Source: Polyodon spathula (taxonomy: Eukaryota > Chordata > Actinopteri > Acipenseriformes > Polyodontidae). From it: 64,000 bases of DNA. Positions within the stretch are counted from its first letter, which is position 1. Every line of letters begins with the position of its first letter. The position numbers and the translations under genes were made by a program. The stretch spans positions 39,620,968-39,684,967 of the forward strand of contig NC_054540.1 in the NCBI RefSeq assembly GCF_017654505.1, read 5' to 3'. Under the pieces are notes generated by a model. The model was not told the origin of the DNA, did not search any database, and worked only from the letters and a program-made list of their open reading frames with translations. Shown piece by piece: positions 34,513 through 45,467 of this stretch.

Positions 34513-35204
34513 ATAAATGTTATGGGGAAGTGGGTACAAACACTGTTTTTGACGTTTTAATCAAGTCTACGTGGGAATATCTAAACCTGTTTTAATATAT
34601 ACAAAGATGGTGTTTTAAGAGATATATAGATAGATCATTTGAGAAATGCACAAAACGACTGGCTTCTGTGACTAGGATAACTAAAGCGGTGACATCAGAC
34701 CTGGAAGAACACAGAAACCAAAACACGTAATGGCAGTGAATCTGAGACACTATGGTGTCCATCGTTTTATTAAATAATAAACAAACAAAAGATTTAAACA
34801 AAACACACAACACTGAAAATAAAGGGCACGTTGGCCAAACAAACAGACAGACAAAACAGACGTTGATGAACACTAAACAAGTACCGTGCTGGCACTTCCA
34901 GCACGCTGTAGCAATTGTTTTTAAATAAATTCTCCTCTCTCTCTCACCAGGCCCTGTTCCTCGTAGCTGGCTAATTGAGTTAGCTGGTTAACTCTCAGGA
35001 TAACTTGACAGAAGTCTGGCTTTTTCCGTTCCTCGAAGCAAGCTTAAAGTCTAACCAACTAAGTTACCATAGCAACACATCCTTAATCTTAAACCTGCTC
35101 CAGTGCAGGCTAACTTAAGGTTAGCCAGATCTGTGTATAAAAACTTGTACTTCTACCCAATGAAAGCACTTGACACACCCCACTAAAACAGCATTGCCCT
35201 TCCT

Positions 35205-35615
35205 TAGAGATCCCATAGATCAAGGAAATTTTAATTAGATTAGCTTTTCGTAGGGAAAGAGTACTGAGAGATCGCTAAGATCCTTTGCATCATTCAGATG
35301 TTTTGTATTTGAGCGCTATAGATTCAGCAAGGTATCATTTACCTAATAAATCTACTTGAGCCGTACATTGCCCATACCACCCAGTATGACTGTAACATAG
35401 ACTATATGCATAGGGCTGCGCTTTTTACTCGTGGCGCATTCCTATACTCAGGTGGCGATGCTGAAAATATCGGCAAAGCCGATGCATGCCGTGCAGTCTG
35501 AATAGTCTATCTCGCCCTAAAGAGAGTTCTTAATTTGTTCATCACATTTCCGGGACAGACAAGGGGAAACGTCATCAAAGAGGGCTTCTATGCAGTCACA
35601 GGTAATTTGCTAAAT
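35205..35615 (+). pseudogene. HARBI1-like transposase fragment
   Basis: Frame-shifted pieces read VLRDR-x-DP, VFERYRFS, LLEPYIAHTTQY, then TRGAFLYSGGDAENIGKADA, CRAV, LALKRVLN and FITFPGQTRGNVIKEGFYAV. These follow the N-terminal half of Harbinger transposases up to the phenylalanine-rich segment just before the CIDCTH part with the first catalytic Asp. The sequence then goes CAG|GTAATT, a possible splice donor, and the DDE half is gone. Confidence 0.75.
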
Positions 35616-35729
35616 TTTAATGACAATTATACAATGCCAGAGCTAGACAGTAGGTGTCAGACTTTGAATAATACTGTGACAGATCCTGCAACATCATTGT
35701 CGCAAGTGTGGTGCGCCACAAATGTTTGA

Positions 35730-35930
35730 AACTAAAACTTACGCATTTAGCTTAACTGCAATTTTTTCCTGGCTTCCTCTCTGGACTTGGCAGCAGCAGC
35801 AGTGTTGCATTTAGTTATAATGCTTTTATATTCCTCAAAACTTATAAGCTCTTTCTCAGTCAGGCTGAAAAAAAGTTGCTCTCTCTTTTGACATCATCTT
35901 TCATGAAGATTATTGTTTCAGTGCTCTGCT
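35730..35930 (-). pseudogene. Myb/SANT-like protein fragment of the Harbinger element
   Basis: The minus strand reads a segment like FFSLTEKELISFEEYKSII followed by KCNTAAAAKSREEA and ending near KIAVKLNA. The acidic helix with conserved aromatic/Leu spacing resembles the trihelix (Myb-like) protein encoded next to Harbinger transposases. Short and degraded. Confidence 0.5.
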
Positions 35931-36440
35931 CTTCTCCCTTTGAGGAGCACGAACACACGCAATTACCCAGATTTCTTGTCAGAATCAAGTTAACGAGACA
36001 CTTTTAGCCTGTATTCACTGTCGAGTAAAGGAGATAGCCTGACTTCAATTATCGGGTTAATCGAATCTGGATAACCTCTGATTAGCCTGAATTAGTTAAA
36101 CCAGCTACGAGGAACAGGACTCCATTCTCCACTTCCGAACACACATCCCCGAGTGAGTAAAAACATGGTGTACCGAGACTCGATTGGTAATCAATCATTC
36201 AATTGGAGTCTCAGTACAACTGCATGTGAATTAATGAAGTGCAATTCCCCGTGCTCACATATTATTACATTTTACCTGCACGTGAAGTGCTGTGCAATCC
36301 TGTTGCCTAAATACAAATTACACTTTATAACACTCTTGCTCATAACCCATATTTATACATAAACACCAACGTTACACACTACATACAACGTAAAACACTA
36401 ATAAACACAATAGGGCAGGACACTCCACCGCAGCTTCCTA

Positions 36441-37182
36441 TACATACTTTCATACGATCATACCAAGAAACACATGCAGACTTAATATATATGGACATGT
36501 ATATACACACACCTGTATTATGAATTATAAATTAGAGTGCAGTACTTACAGATCGATGCTTGTGATGCAGTTTGGTTTTGTTTTTACATATTTTATAAAA
36601 ATAAATTGTTTTAGATTTTGCGCCTTTTTTTGGCGGTGGGCCTGGGCAGTATACATTATAGAGGGGAGGGGTTGGTGACTTGACAGCTGTAATAATCTAA
36701 TTGCACATAAAAATATTAAAAAAAATGCTAATTGTTTCTGATATGTCGTAACCAATATACAGAATATCGTATTTATTTCTCTTTCGGTAATATTTTGTAC
36801 AAAGAAAACCTATAATGTAAATATCCAGCGATTACAAACTTAAAATGACAACTCTGATGATGGTTTAAACTGGGAATGTTAAATAATAGACAGTGTCATA
36901 TTATTTAAAAATTGTTATTATAATGATTTAACACAAATATAATGCACATAAAAATAAATCGTACATAGCACGACCAAATCTTTCTAGTTTCTTAAAGTTA
37001 ACCTCTATTATTATATAAAATACAACATGATACAATAAAAAGTGTTATTAATATTATAAAAATGTGTTTTCTATTTTAACCACATAAAATGTAGCTTTAA
37101 TAAAGATCCTGACAACATTTTTAAAAGTAAAACAATTTTCTGAATTAAAGTTTACCGACAGAAAATGGAGACGGCTTAACCT
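36441..37182. other. AT-rich interior of the inverted-repeat unit, no gene
   Basis: No coding frame. Very AT-rich with scattered TTATAAAA runs. Confidence 0.4.
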
Positions 37183-37270
37183 TGCCTTTAAATTCTAAAA
37201 CTCTTGCGTGCGCAGACAGGCTCAAAAAGGCAAATGATAACTTATTTCACGGCTAACTTATTTCATGGCT
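37183..37270. repeat. Right arm of the long-range inverted repeat
   Basis: Inverse of 34108-34195. The outer part repeats GGCTAACTTATTTCA two to three times. Confidence 0.75.
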
Positions 37271-37279
37271 AACTTCCCA

Positions 37280-37545
37280 TGACACCGTCACTCATGATCC
37301 CTTAGCAAATGATTGCAGCCGTTCCTCCAATCCGCGGCTGTCACATCATTTCCCTTCCGGGTCGGTGAGTTAATGTACCGAAGCTCCGCCCCTTTTCTAA
37401 ATTACCACTTCCTTTTAACCCAAGGAACAAAGTGTCAGGCAAAGCAGGCCAAGGGTACTCTGTTCCTGTTACTTAGCACCCTCACAGGTCGGAAGGGAGA
37501 TTTACCACCAAGAATCATTGTCTACTGTCACATGTTGGCATGACA
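37280..37545 (-). mobile_element. 5' fragment of the 39.2-kb LTR family
   Basis: The minus sense starts TGTGACAG and then follows the solo LTR at 39170-39777: GAATGATTCTTGGT, CCTGTGAGGGTGC, a CCGCGGATTGGAGGA segment and ATCATGAGTGA. It lacks the downstream half and abuts the right arm of the inverted repeat. Confidence 0.65.
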
Positions 37546-39164
37546 TTATGCTTTTATAGATTTTGTTGCTTGGCTGAAACAAATTTGAGAGTTTCTCTAA
37601 CCCAGATATTCCATAGTTGTAGCATTCATAAAAGCTATACAGTATAACCATAAGTGCATAATCTTTCATGATCACCAAAATATGCATTCATGTATTCATA
37701 ACATGTTGTCATAACATTTTCAACAAACCAAAAATAGTTTATTTAATTATTCAGCATTTAAGGTTCATGTTTACTACAACTGAGACATTTATGTAAATAT
37801 TTATGTGAATACTAAAATTTATATTATATCTGGTTTCAAAGTGATTATGATGGGTTATGAACATAGTTATGCAGCGTTCAAGTTTTTTCTATATTGGCAG
37901 TGTTAGGGCTGGATTTAAATGATTATTGTTAGCCATCGATTTTATTTTGCAAGCCCTGTTGCCCTATGTGGCACTGCTGAGGTAAATACTGTATTTTGGG
38001 AGAGGTTTATAAATAAAATGTGTTTTTTGTTTTTGTATGAGTTGTAAATTTACACAGAAGGTGTGTGCTATATATGGCAGAGCAGGGAGGTTAGACTTCC
38101 CTCCTTGCCTAATTGAACCTTTATGTGCACCAGGTGGCCACACTGTAACAGAACACCTCTGGACTGGGGTCTCACTTAACAAACTATCCAGAAACAATTG
38201 CTTTCCTTGCACATTGCTAGAGTAAAGCTCTTCAGTTTGCATTTGTTTTGTTATGAGATATATATGAAAATAAAGCGTAATTTCAGATGGACAGACAGAA
38301 ACCAGCCTATACCCGAGAATCTGGTATTTTCAATAACCTAACCTAAATAATGATTATGCACTGCTGATAGCAGTTTTGCAACAACTGGATAAGTGGTTCT
38401 CTAGATTTATGAAAAAAAAGTGTGTAATATACAGATTGACAGATGTAGGGACAGACACCCCCCCCCCCCCATATTCCCAGAATGTGATATGTTCAATAAC
38501 TTGAGTTAAATTATGTTATTATTCAGTTTCATAACAAATGGCTAAGCGGTTCTCCAGAAATATGAAAACAATGTGTGAAGTTTACTGTAGGTATGGTTGC
38601 ACTACTGTACATTCCTTTCGCAGGGTATTTCATCTCCAGCAGGGGATAATGTAAGTCAATGTGTGTAGAGTGTTTTTTTTTTATTGTAGAAGAGATGTCA
38701 TCTCATGCAGTGTGGGTGGGAGTTTCTAGCTGCACAAACTATAGTATTCATCAAAAACAAAAGCACAGCTGGAGAAATACGAGTTTTTAAAAGTTTGCAG
38801 TGCTTTTTGGAAATATTTTCTCATAGAAACTAGTTAAACTCATCCAAATTTTAAGAAAGGGTAATTAATAGGATGCTCCATTTTACAAAAGATATCAGTA
38901 TGGTGGTGTTTTTTGTAACATTGGATAGTTGTGGTGTTCTGTATACGGGATGACATGTTGTACACACGATGTACTGCAATTTTAACAAATACTTCACTAT
39001 GATTGGTTGGTTTCTGATATGATCTGTTCAAGTGGATAAGCTTGTGAAAATTTTGTTTAACCAGATTTTGGTTTGCTTCGTGGAGAGGAACCCCACCCCT
39101 GTGGGAGGAAACCTCTGGTGGAGAGATGGCCCCCACTCCAGGCATACTAGCAATATTCTAATGT
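37546..39164. other. No gene; possible small LTR fragment and C-run
   Basis: 38040-38220 has a GGGAGGTTAGACTTCCCTCC inverted element like the LTR hairpins elsewhere. A C-run lies at about 38458-38470. A minus frame at 38840-39145 is open for 101 codons but matches nothing I know. Confidence 0.4.
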
Positions 39165-39169
39165 GCCGG

Positions 39170-39777
39170 TGTGGCAAAGTGGGTAAGTGTGTGCAGGTGA
39201 TGGTAAATAGAAGAAATAGACAGACAATGGTATCCAGGTGCAATGGTGTTTATTGATTGTAATTTGTCCAGAGCCTGACAGCAAACAGCAGTAAATGATA
39301 ATGAATTAAAGTGATACGGCGCTGTGTATCACTTTATTTATAATCCCCCAGTTTGATCCGTAACAAAAAGTACTTTATACACCCACACGTAACACAAAAC
39401 ACATACACAGGTACTTTAGTGAATGAATTAGTGCTCATGGTACAAATACAGTTCTCTGTGAAACACGGGAAGTGCTGTTGTCCAGTTTTGGTGCTCCAGA
39501 TTGTGTTAGTAGTCTAAGTAACAAACAAACAATTTTTACTTGAGACAATACAAACAAACACAACACTCACGTTTTTCACAAGTTCTCTTTTTAAGTTGTA
39601 TTCTAACCATTTATAAAAGGAACAGATCATTTTACTACGTCTTTTATACCCTCACTCATGACCCCTTGCTTAACAAGTGCATCTGCTCCTCTAATCCGCG
39701 GATGCCACGCTGTTTCCCAGCGCCCTCACAGGTCGGGAAAGAGATCTAATACCAAGAATCATTCGATCTCTGTCACT
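39170..39777 (-). mobile_element. Solo LTR (608 bp) with 5-bp target duplication GCCGG
   Basis: GCCGG lies at 39165-39169 and 39778-39782. In the minus sense the 5' end reads AGTGACAG (TGTGACAG in the relative at 37.5 kb) and the 3' end CTTTGCCACA. GAGGGTATAAAAGACG gives a good TATA box near 39640. No internal region. Confidence 0.85.
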
Positions 39778-39782
39778 GCCGG

Positions 39783-40810
39783 GTTATACTGTAGTATGCA
39801 GAATGAGGAGATCATATGAATGTCCAGCCTTGAATAATACAAAGGAATAAAGCAAATCCATGACAAAAGCATACACATGTAACAAGGTGCAGCAGACAAA
39901 ATTGAAATGCCCCAGGAGGGAAGAAGGGTGAAGAAGAAGAGTGAATGGATATCATCAGCAGCCACTTAGCATGAGGGCCGAATAGATATCAGGGGGTGAA
40001 GAGCAAATGTAAAATTCTGCGCCAGTGGGAGACCAGCACCCCATTTTTTAAAAACATTTTTATAAAGTACTGGTTGACGTTAACTTTGGCTGATGACTTT
40101 GCCACACTTATACTTAAGGAATGAGGATAATAGAATTGAGGGGTCCAGATTAGCCTTAAAAATGCATAATAGGTGCGGGTGGATGGAGTGTGTTATCTGT
40201 TAAGAGGGGCTGACTTCAACTAATAAAGATATGAATTCGCAATAAGAAAATATACAGAATTTTGTGTTAGATGTATATTCTGGGCAGCTACAAGAATGAC
40301 AGACAGCCTGCATGGAGGAATGCCATATGCAGGGTGCTTGTAATGTGAGGGCGGGAATTGCAATGGCTGGTTTCTGCATTGTGCTGGAGGGGGAGTGGGA
40401 GACAGTGGTGCCTATAGAGTGGAATAAAATGGCGTAGCTGAGAGGCTAAATAAGTTGCTTGATATCATTGAACTTTTGAAGGATCAGGTGAAACAGCAGG
40501 CAAGAGATGTGAAGCAGAAACAGTAGGATCGGAGGGTGCCCAGCAGGGGAGGAGCGTTCACTGACGAGCCTGGTTCACCAACAAGCCTGGTTCGCTCCCC
40601 ATTGGGATTGCATTGTCAGCAGTGTCCCAGACAGATTTCTTTAAAAATGTTTTGTTTGGATTGTCTAGAAAATCAAGTGCAGTCACCATTCAAGAATTCG
40701 GATTCTGAAGAGTAATAAAAGTGTGATGGGTGAGTTGACATTTTATATCTAAATTGATAATCGTAGGTTTAAAAGCTTATGTCGCTGCATAGCTATACAC
40801 AAACAAAGCA
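39783..40810. other. No gene recognised
   Basis: 1 kb, GC content somewhat higher around 40300-40640, with the pair GACGAGCCTGGTTCACC/AACAAGCCTGGTTCGC at about 40560-40600. No domain found. Confidence 0.35.
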
Positions 40811-40859
40811 CATTCAGGATTCAGCATTTGAGAATACAGAACGAGAAAAGCTTTGAGGA

Positions 40860-41260
40860 TACCCAGGGAGGCACTGCAGGGATTTTCTAACAAAGATTAT
40901 AAAGCAAAATGAAAGCAGGGGATAAAAGTTTACCCTAGTAAACGCACAACAAAGTGTAAAGATGCAGTGAGCATAGAAAAGCATGGCAATCACTGCAAAG
41001 CAGAGACAGACGCGGCAAAGCACACAAAACAGTAAAAGCACAACAAAGCGCAGAGCATGGGAAGCATAGATAAGCCCCAAGAAGCCAAGAGGTATGGCAA
41101 AGAACACCAAAACAAACCGCATATAGAAACAAACCAGGGAAACCAACCCCGATAAAAGTTTCTCACAACAAAAGCAGAGAAAACTGTAACAGTGCAATAC
41201 TAAAGCCTGGCAACGCATAGGGAAGCACAGACAGTAAAAATGGAAGCGAAAAACAGGGTC
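40860..41260. repeat. A/G-rich degenerate repeat with GCAAAGCA-type motif
   Basis: Irregular recurrences of AAAGCA, CAAAGC and GGAAGCA every 10-20 bases with few stops on the minus strand, giving a Cys/Phe/Leu-rich 160-codon frame. I read this as a degenerate purine-rich repeat, not a gene. Confidence 0.5.
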
Positions 41261-41439
41261 TGCATGCTGCATGACAATACGTAAATGAAAACTCAAGACA
41301 AAGAATAAGGGTGTTAAACAGGGAGATGAACTGATAAATTGGTGGGATGTAAATGTGGAGAAGCCTGAGCTTCCGCTCCCCGAACCACACCAAAGGTTAC
41401 AATAGAAGGACCTGCATGCATATGTCTAACTGTTTTATC

Positions 41440-43600
41440 TGTAGAGATGATTTCCATTACATTAGTAATTAGTTAAAACTTCATGCTGATTTGAACTCGG
41501 CTCTCGCCAAGATAAGCACCAACTAAGTCGTAGCTTTATAGTAAACTAATGTGATCCATCTGCATCTACATCAATTTGCGTTTCTTTCCATCTGTTCATG
41601 TAGGTATTCTTCTACCTGGTGTTGATGTCTGAAGTGTAATGCTGGCTCAAGGGATCAGCTTATTTTGCCTCCCCAGCGCATCAGCACACAAAACAGCTGC
41701 TCCGGGGATCAACCACATTGCGGTCTCCCCAGCGCATCAGCATGACAACCATCTGGATTGAGCTAAGTAGGGTAAATCTCTGGGGTCTTGAAGTGGGCTC
41801 CTTCTCTCCTTGGTGTTTTGTGGACTAGCCCACGACACCTCAAGAGGGCTCGACAGTGATTCTAGCGTCCCAGCATCACCCCCCTCCATCCCTCACTCAG
41901 CTCAGCCCAGCTTACTTACCTGTATATCAGCGTTGCTTTCTTTCTATTGTGCTTGAGATCCCCATCCAGAATCTTTCCATCTCAACCAGAGCCAGTTGCT
42001 GCACCTTTCTGCTGCTTCAGATAATTTCTTCACTGTGTGATGCAACTCTTGGCCACTGAACCCGACATCTCTGAGAAACCGAATTGTACAGTGTGCCACA
42101 AATCCTCAACAACCCACCTCCACTGAGTAAACTCAGAGTCTCCATCCTCGTTGTACCACTTCAGCAGCTAGTTGAGCATACCAAAGTTTATTCCTCCATA
42201 CACCTCATACACCTCTTCCAGGCTCTAAAAGCTTCCAGTTGTCCTGGGCGAGGCTTGGTTTTAACACCTTTTCTTGGTGGCTGCTCTCCTGGTCTTCCAA
42301 TGCTAAGGCCAAACATTGCAGCACCTGGTCATGGTGCCAAGTAAACCGTCCTTGGCTAAGACCCACCTTTCATCATTTTCAACACAGGTGCTGCCTCCAT
42401 TACGCATTTGTCGCATGAATCTACGAATATCAATTCCAGTCGGACTTTGGCACACTTAAACTCCTCGGTTAGAGCAGAGACTGGCAGCTGCAGTATTACT
42501 TTACCTTAAAGTCCCACTCTGCTGAGGCAGCATGAAACTCCCAACCATTTCCTGATGTTTGAACTGATTCAAGCTTCCAGTTTCTCAACTGTTGTCAAGG
42601 AAACCTCATACACAGTCAGTGGCTACAGCAGTCTTGGCACTAGACCAAACTGAAAGCACCAGAGTTTCAGTTTGCCCAGTAAAGAGCTGCTGTCTATGCT
42701 CTTCAACCCTTCCACTGCTTGTTGTCTAACTTCTCCCACACAAACTGTGTCCTTTAGATCCCCATCGTACCATCTCCCTAGACTTTTCACTGGCTTCTCG
42801 GACACTGTTGGTATTGCCTCACCATTAATGTTGAACCTTTACCTACTACTTTACCTTTAATTATAGAGATGCTCCTTGATTTAGTGGACTTGAATTGCAT
42901 TCATGTCCATTCAATGTTATTGGTTAATTTGCCCAATAACTGATTAGTGCAGGCTACTGTTGTAGTCATTGTTGTCATGTCATCCATGTATGCTCGAATT
43001 GGTGGTAGTCACATTCCAGAAGCCAAGCGCTCTCCTCCCACTACCCATTTTGATGCACTAATAATTATTCCCATTGCCATGGTAAAAGCCAGTGGAGAAA
43101 TGGTACATCCTGCCATTATTCCAACTTCTAGGCATTGTCATGTAGTGTTGAATTCTGAAGTTGAAAAACTAAATTGCAAATCTCCAAAGTAGGCTTTCAT
43201 TAAATTTGTTATTGTCATTTGTATGCTGAAAAAAATAAAATGCTGCCCAAAGAAGTTCATGTGGCACTGAACAATATGCATTAGCCAAATCCAGGAATGT
43301 CACATGGAGCTCCTTCCTCTTTTTTTTGCTGATTGAATTTGTTGCCAGATTACGCTGATGTGTTCTAAGCGTCCTTTGAAACCTGGAATGCCCACTTTTT
43401 GTACTGAAGTGTCAATGAAGAAGTTCTTTAATAGGTAGGTTGACAATCTGAGCAATATTGCTGAAGAAAATCTTGCCTTCTATGTTTAATAGGGTGAAAC
43501 TGACTGATGCTTGTAATCAGTTGATCATGTTGTCTTAAGTTGATGCAAATTAAAGAAATGTTACTGTTTCATTTGTTTCCTTCTCACAAAATCCCATTCA
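41440..43600 (-). mobile_element. LINE copy B, same family as 12.8 kb
   Basis: The minus strand carries the RT palm (YMDD at 42979-42990), the region after it, the end of the ORF and the 3' part down to about 41440 matching 14.4-14.7 kb. Relative to copy A it lacks the stretch from the PVLKTRRKW segment to the zinc knuckle (junction near 42370-42390), but it preserves the uninterrupted insertion site of the solo LTR (single ACCCT near 41765). Upstream of about 43600 nothing is recognised. Confidence 0.75.
42380..43560 (-). pseudogene. LINE reverse transcriptase relic (copy B)
   Basis: Read from high to low: AGCTISPLAFTMAMGIII, then RAYMDDMTTM with the catalytic YMDD box, TNQLLGKLTNNIEW, EKPVKSLGRWYDGDLKDT, LLGKLKLWCFQFGLVPRL and TVYEVSLTTVEKLE. 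These are motifs C to thumb of this fish RT family. Frameshifts and stops occur between the pieces. The RT would make cDNA at the nicked target. Confidence 0.75.
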
Positions 43601-43757
43601 AAATTACACCAATGTAAGAATTATCAAAACTAAATGGATAAGTATGGCTGGGATGTCATACCTTCTAAAAGATATCTTATAGAAAAGCATGGATATCATA
43701 TAGAAATGGATGTGATCTACAGCTCTCCGGGAGCATTACAAGAATATTGTATTTTTA

Positions 43758-43808
<51 letters not shown>

Positions 43809-45465
43809 GCAGATGCTTTTATTCAAAGCAACTTACAGAAATTAAACAAAATATAAAAATACAATTTTAAAATGTTTCTAAAAAGAAGGAAAAAGAAAAT
43901 AGAAAAAAAAAGCTATGGAGAGAAATGGCAGACAAAAAGACATAGCAGACATATAAAAGCAAATGAAGAATTATAAACATTTAAAATACTAACTAATTAA
44001 AATAACAACACCCAGAAATGCCCAGAAACAGCCAGTGTCCTTTCCCGATGTTCTTACAGGACTGTCACACACACTGCTGTTCACACTGGCAAGGAAGATG
44101 AATCTGTAGCAATCCTTAATCGGAGGATAACATCTATAGTTTTATTAATAAATATTTATAGAAATGCTCTGTATCTATGGACATGTTTTATTTAACATTC
44201 ACATTTTTGTGTTTAGTAAAACTAAAGGGTGAAACATAATAGCCTGCTTAAGCTTCTCAAACATCAAAAAAGCATCCTTGACTTCAACATTACTCAGATA
44301 GGGTAGACAGTACATTCAACAATTCCCTGAGATTTTATTGTCTTACATTATTGTTTATGACGAGTATAAAAGGACTTAAGCTCCATAACCTAAACCCTCT
44401 TCTTAGAGAATAAAGCTACTAATTAATCGTATTTTAGTAAACAGTCAAATGTGATTAATTTAAATACAACACATTTTATTTTTCTTCCTATTCCGATTGA
44501 ACTGGCTCAGTCAAGCACTGAATAAACGACACCACGTTTTAATAATGCCTCAGTATTCAACAAAGAAGTACAAATAAACCTGAAAACACTAATACACATG
44601 TGCACAAACCAGATACAAGAAACATATCATTAGTTGCATATTATATTGTACAAAACCTTTTCTGTAGCGCTTTGCCTGTGACTTGAGAAATTTCCACAGA
44701 TACAGAAGCAAATGCCAACCAAGAGACTATCACTCCTCTACAAAGTCTGTCAGATAGTAGCGCCACTATAATTAGGGATGAGTAGGCAGTTTAATGTTGA
44801 ACCCCAGTTTCTGTATTTTAATAACTTTGACCTGTTCAATTGATTTGCAAGGAAATTTGAAGTTGGCAACCCTAATTTGACCCATAATGTTAATGTTATA
44901 TTTTATTACATATGATGTTACTACTACTTGGAACTTTTTCAAAACAAAATATCCACAATGCACAAGCAGCATCCCCAAATCACTGTCAGCCAAAAGACTG
45001 AAACCTACTTATGTTTTCAATTCGAACAAACTGAACCTGATTGGTGGGGCACGAAAGACAGCTGCAAAGCTTTTAATGTGTCCTAACTATAAACAGTAAT
45101 CAGTAGAAATGTAAATAAATAAACAAGCTGTGATGGGGCTGATCCTCAGAGCAAGCATTATGAGAAAATAATAAGTTAATAAGTTACTTTAGATTTAGTT
45201 TAATTCTAATTAATAAAGCTGTACTATATAAACAACAACATCACAACCCATAAACACAATTATAGAAATAATAGTATAGGTTAGAATATAAACAATAATG
45301 GAAATGAGTACCACTTTGAAAAACATCTATAAATATAGCTTCACTATTTTGATGCAAATATACATAACGATACGTAAAGCATATTGAAACGTTAGGAAGC
45401 TGGCTCTTCAGTGCTAATACTTGTACAATAGGTAATTTGAAATAACAACTTACCAATAGCTGACT
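43601..45465. other. No gene; microsatellite and fish repeat fragment
   Basis: An (ATT)n tract (43757-43808) is followed by GCAGATGCTTTTATTCAAAG and CAACTTACAGAAATT (43808-43850), a motif common next to ATT repeats in fish. The rest is AT-rich with no gene. The piece next to 45465 may be the 3' non-coding part of the hAT element. Confidence 0.5.
43757..43808. repeat. (ATT)n microsatellite
   Basis: About 17 ATT units. Confidence 0.95.
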
Positions 45466-45467
45466 TC

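Larger units (their letters stand above)
34951..36120 (+). mobile_element. PIF-Harbinger/ISL2EU-like transposon, internally deleted
   Basis: Inverted ends GCCCTGTTCCTCGTAGCTGG / CCAGCTACGAGGAACAGGAC, the style of fish Harbinger/ISL2EU ends. Inside are a plus-strand transposase fragment (about 35205-35615) and a minus-strand Myb/SANT-like fragment (about 35730-35930), the two proteins of this superfamily. At 1.17 kb it is a deletion derivative. No target duplication can be read with confidence. Confidence 0.75.
34660..36440 (-). mobile_element. Gypsy-type LTR interrupted by a Harbinger element
   Basis: Flanking the Harbinger at 34951-36120, the two sides look like halves of one minus-strand LTR. 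The upstream half (36121-36440) has a long hairpin (GTACTGAGACTCC...GAGTCTCGGTAC, 36170-36217). The downstream half (34660-34950) has a GTTTGTTTGGCC...CCTTTATTTTC part and ATTTAATAAAACG as poly(A) signal. The outer ends are approximate and no target duplication was found. Confidence 0.5.

Noticed and set aside
40814..41296. 160-codon minus-strand frame rich in Cys, Phe and Leu, membrane-protein-like
   Set aside because: The composition follows from the A/G-rich degenerate repeat; no start context, splice sites or known domain.
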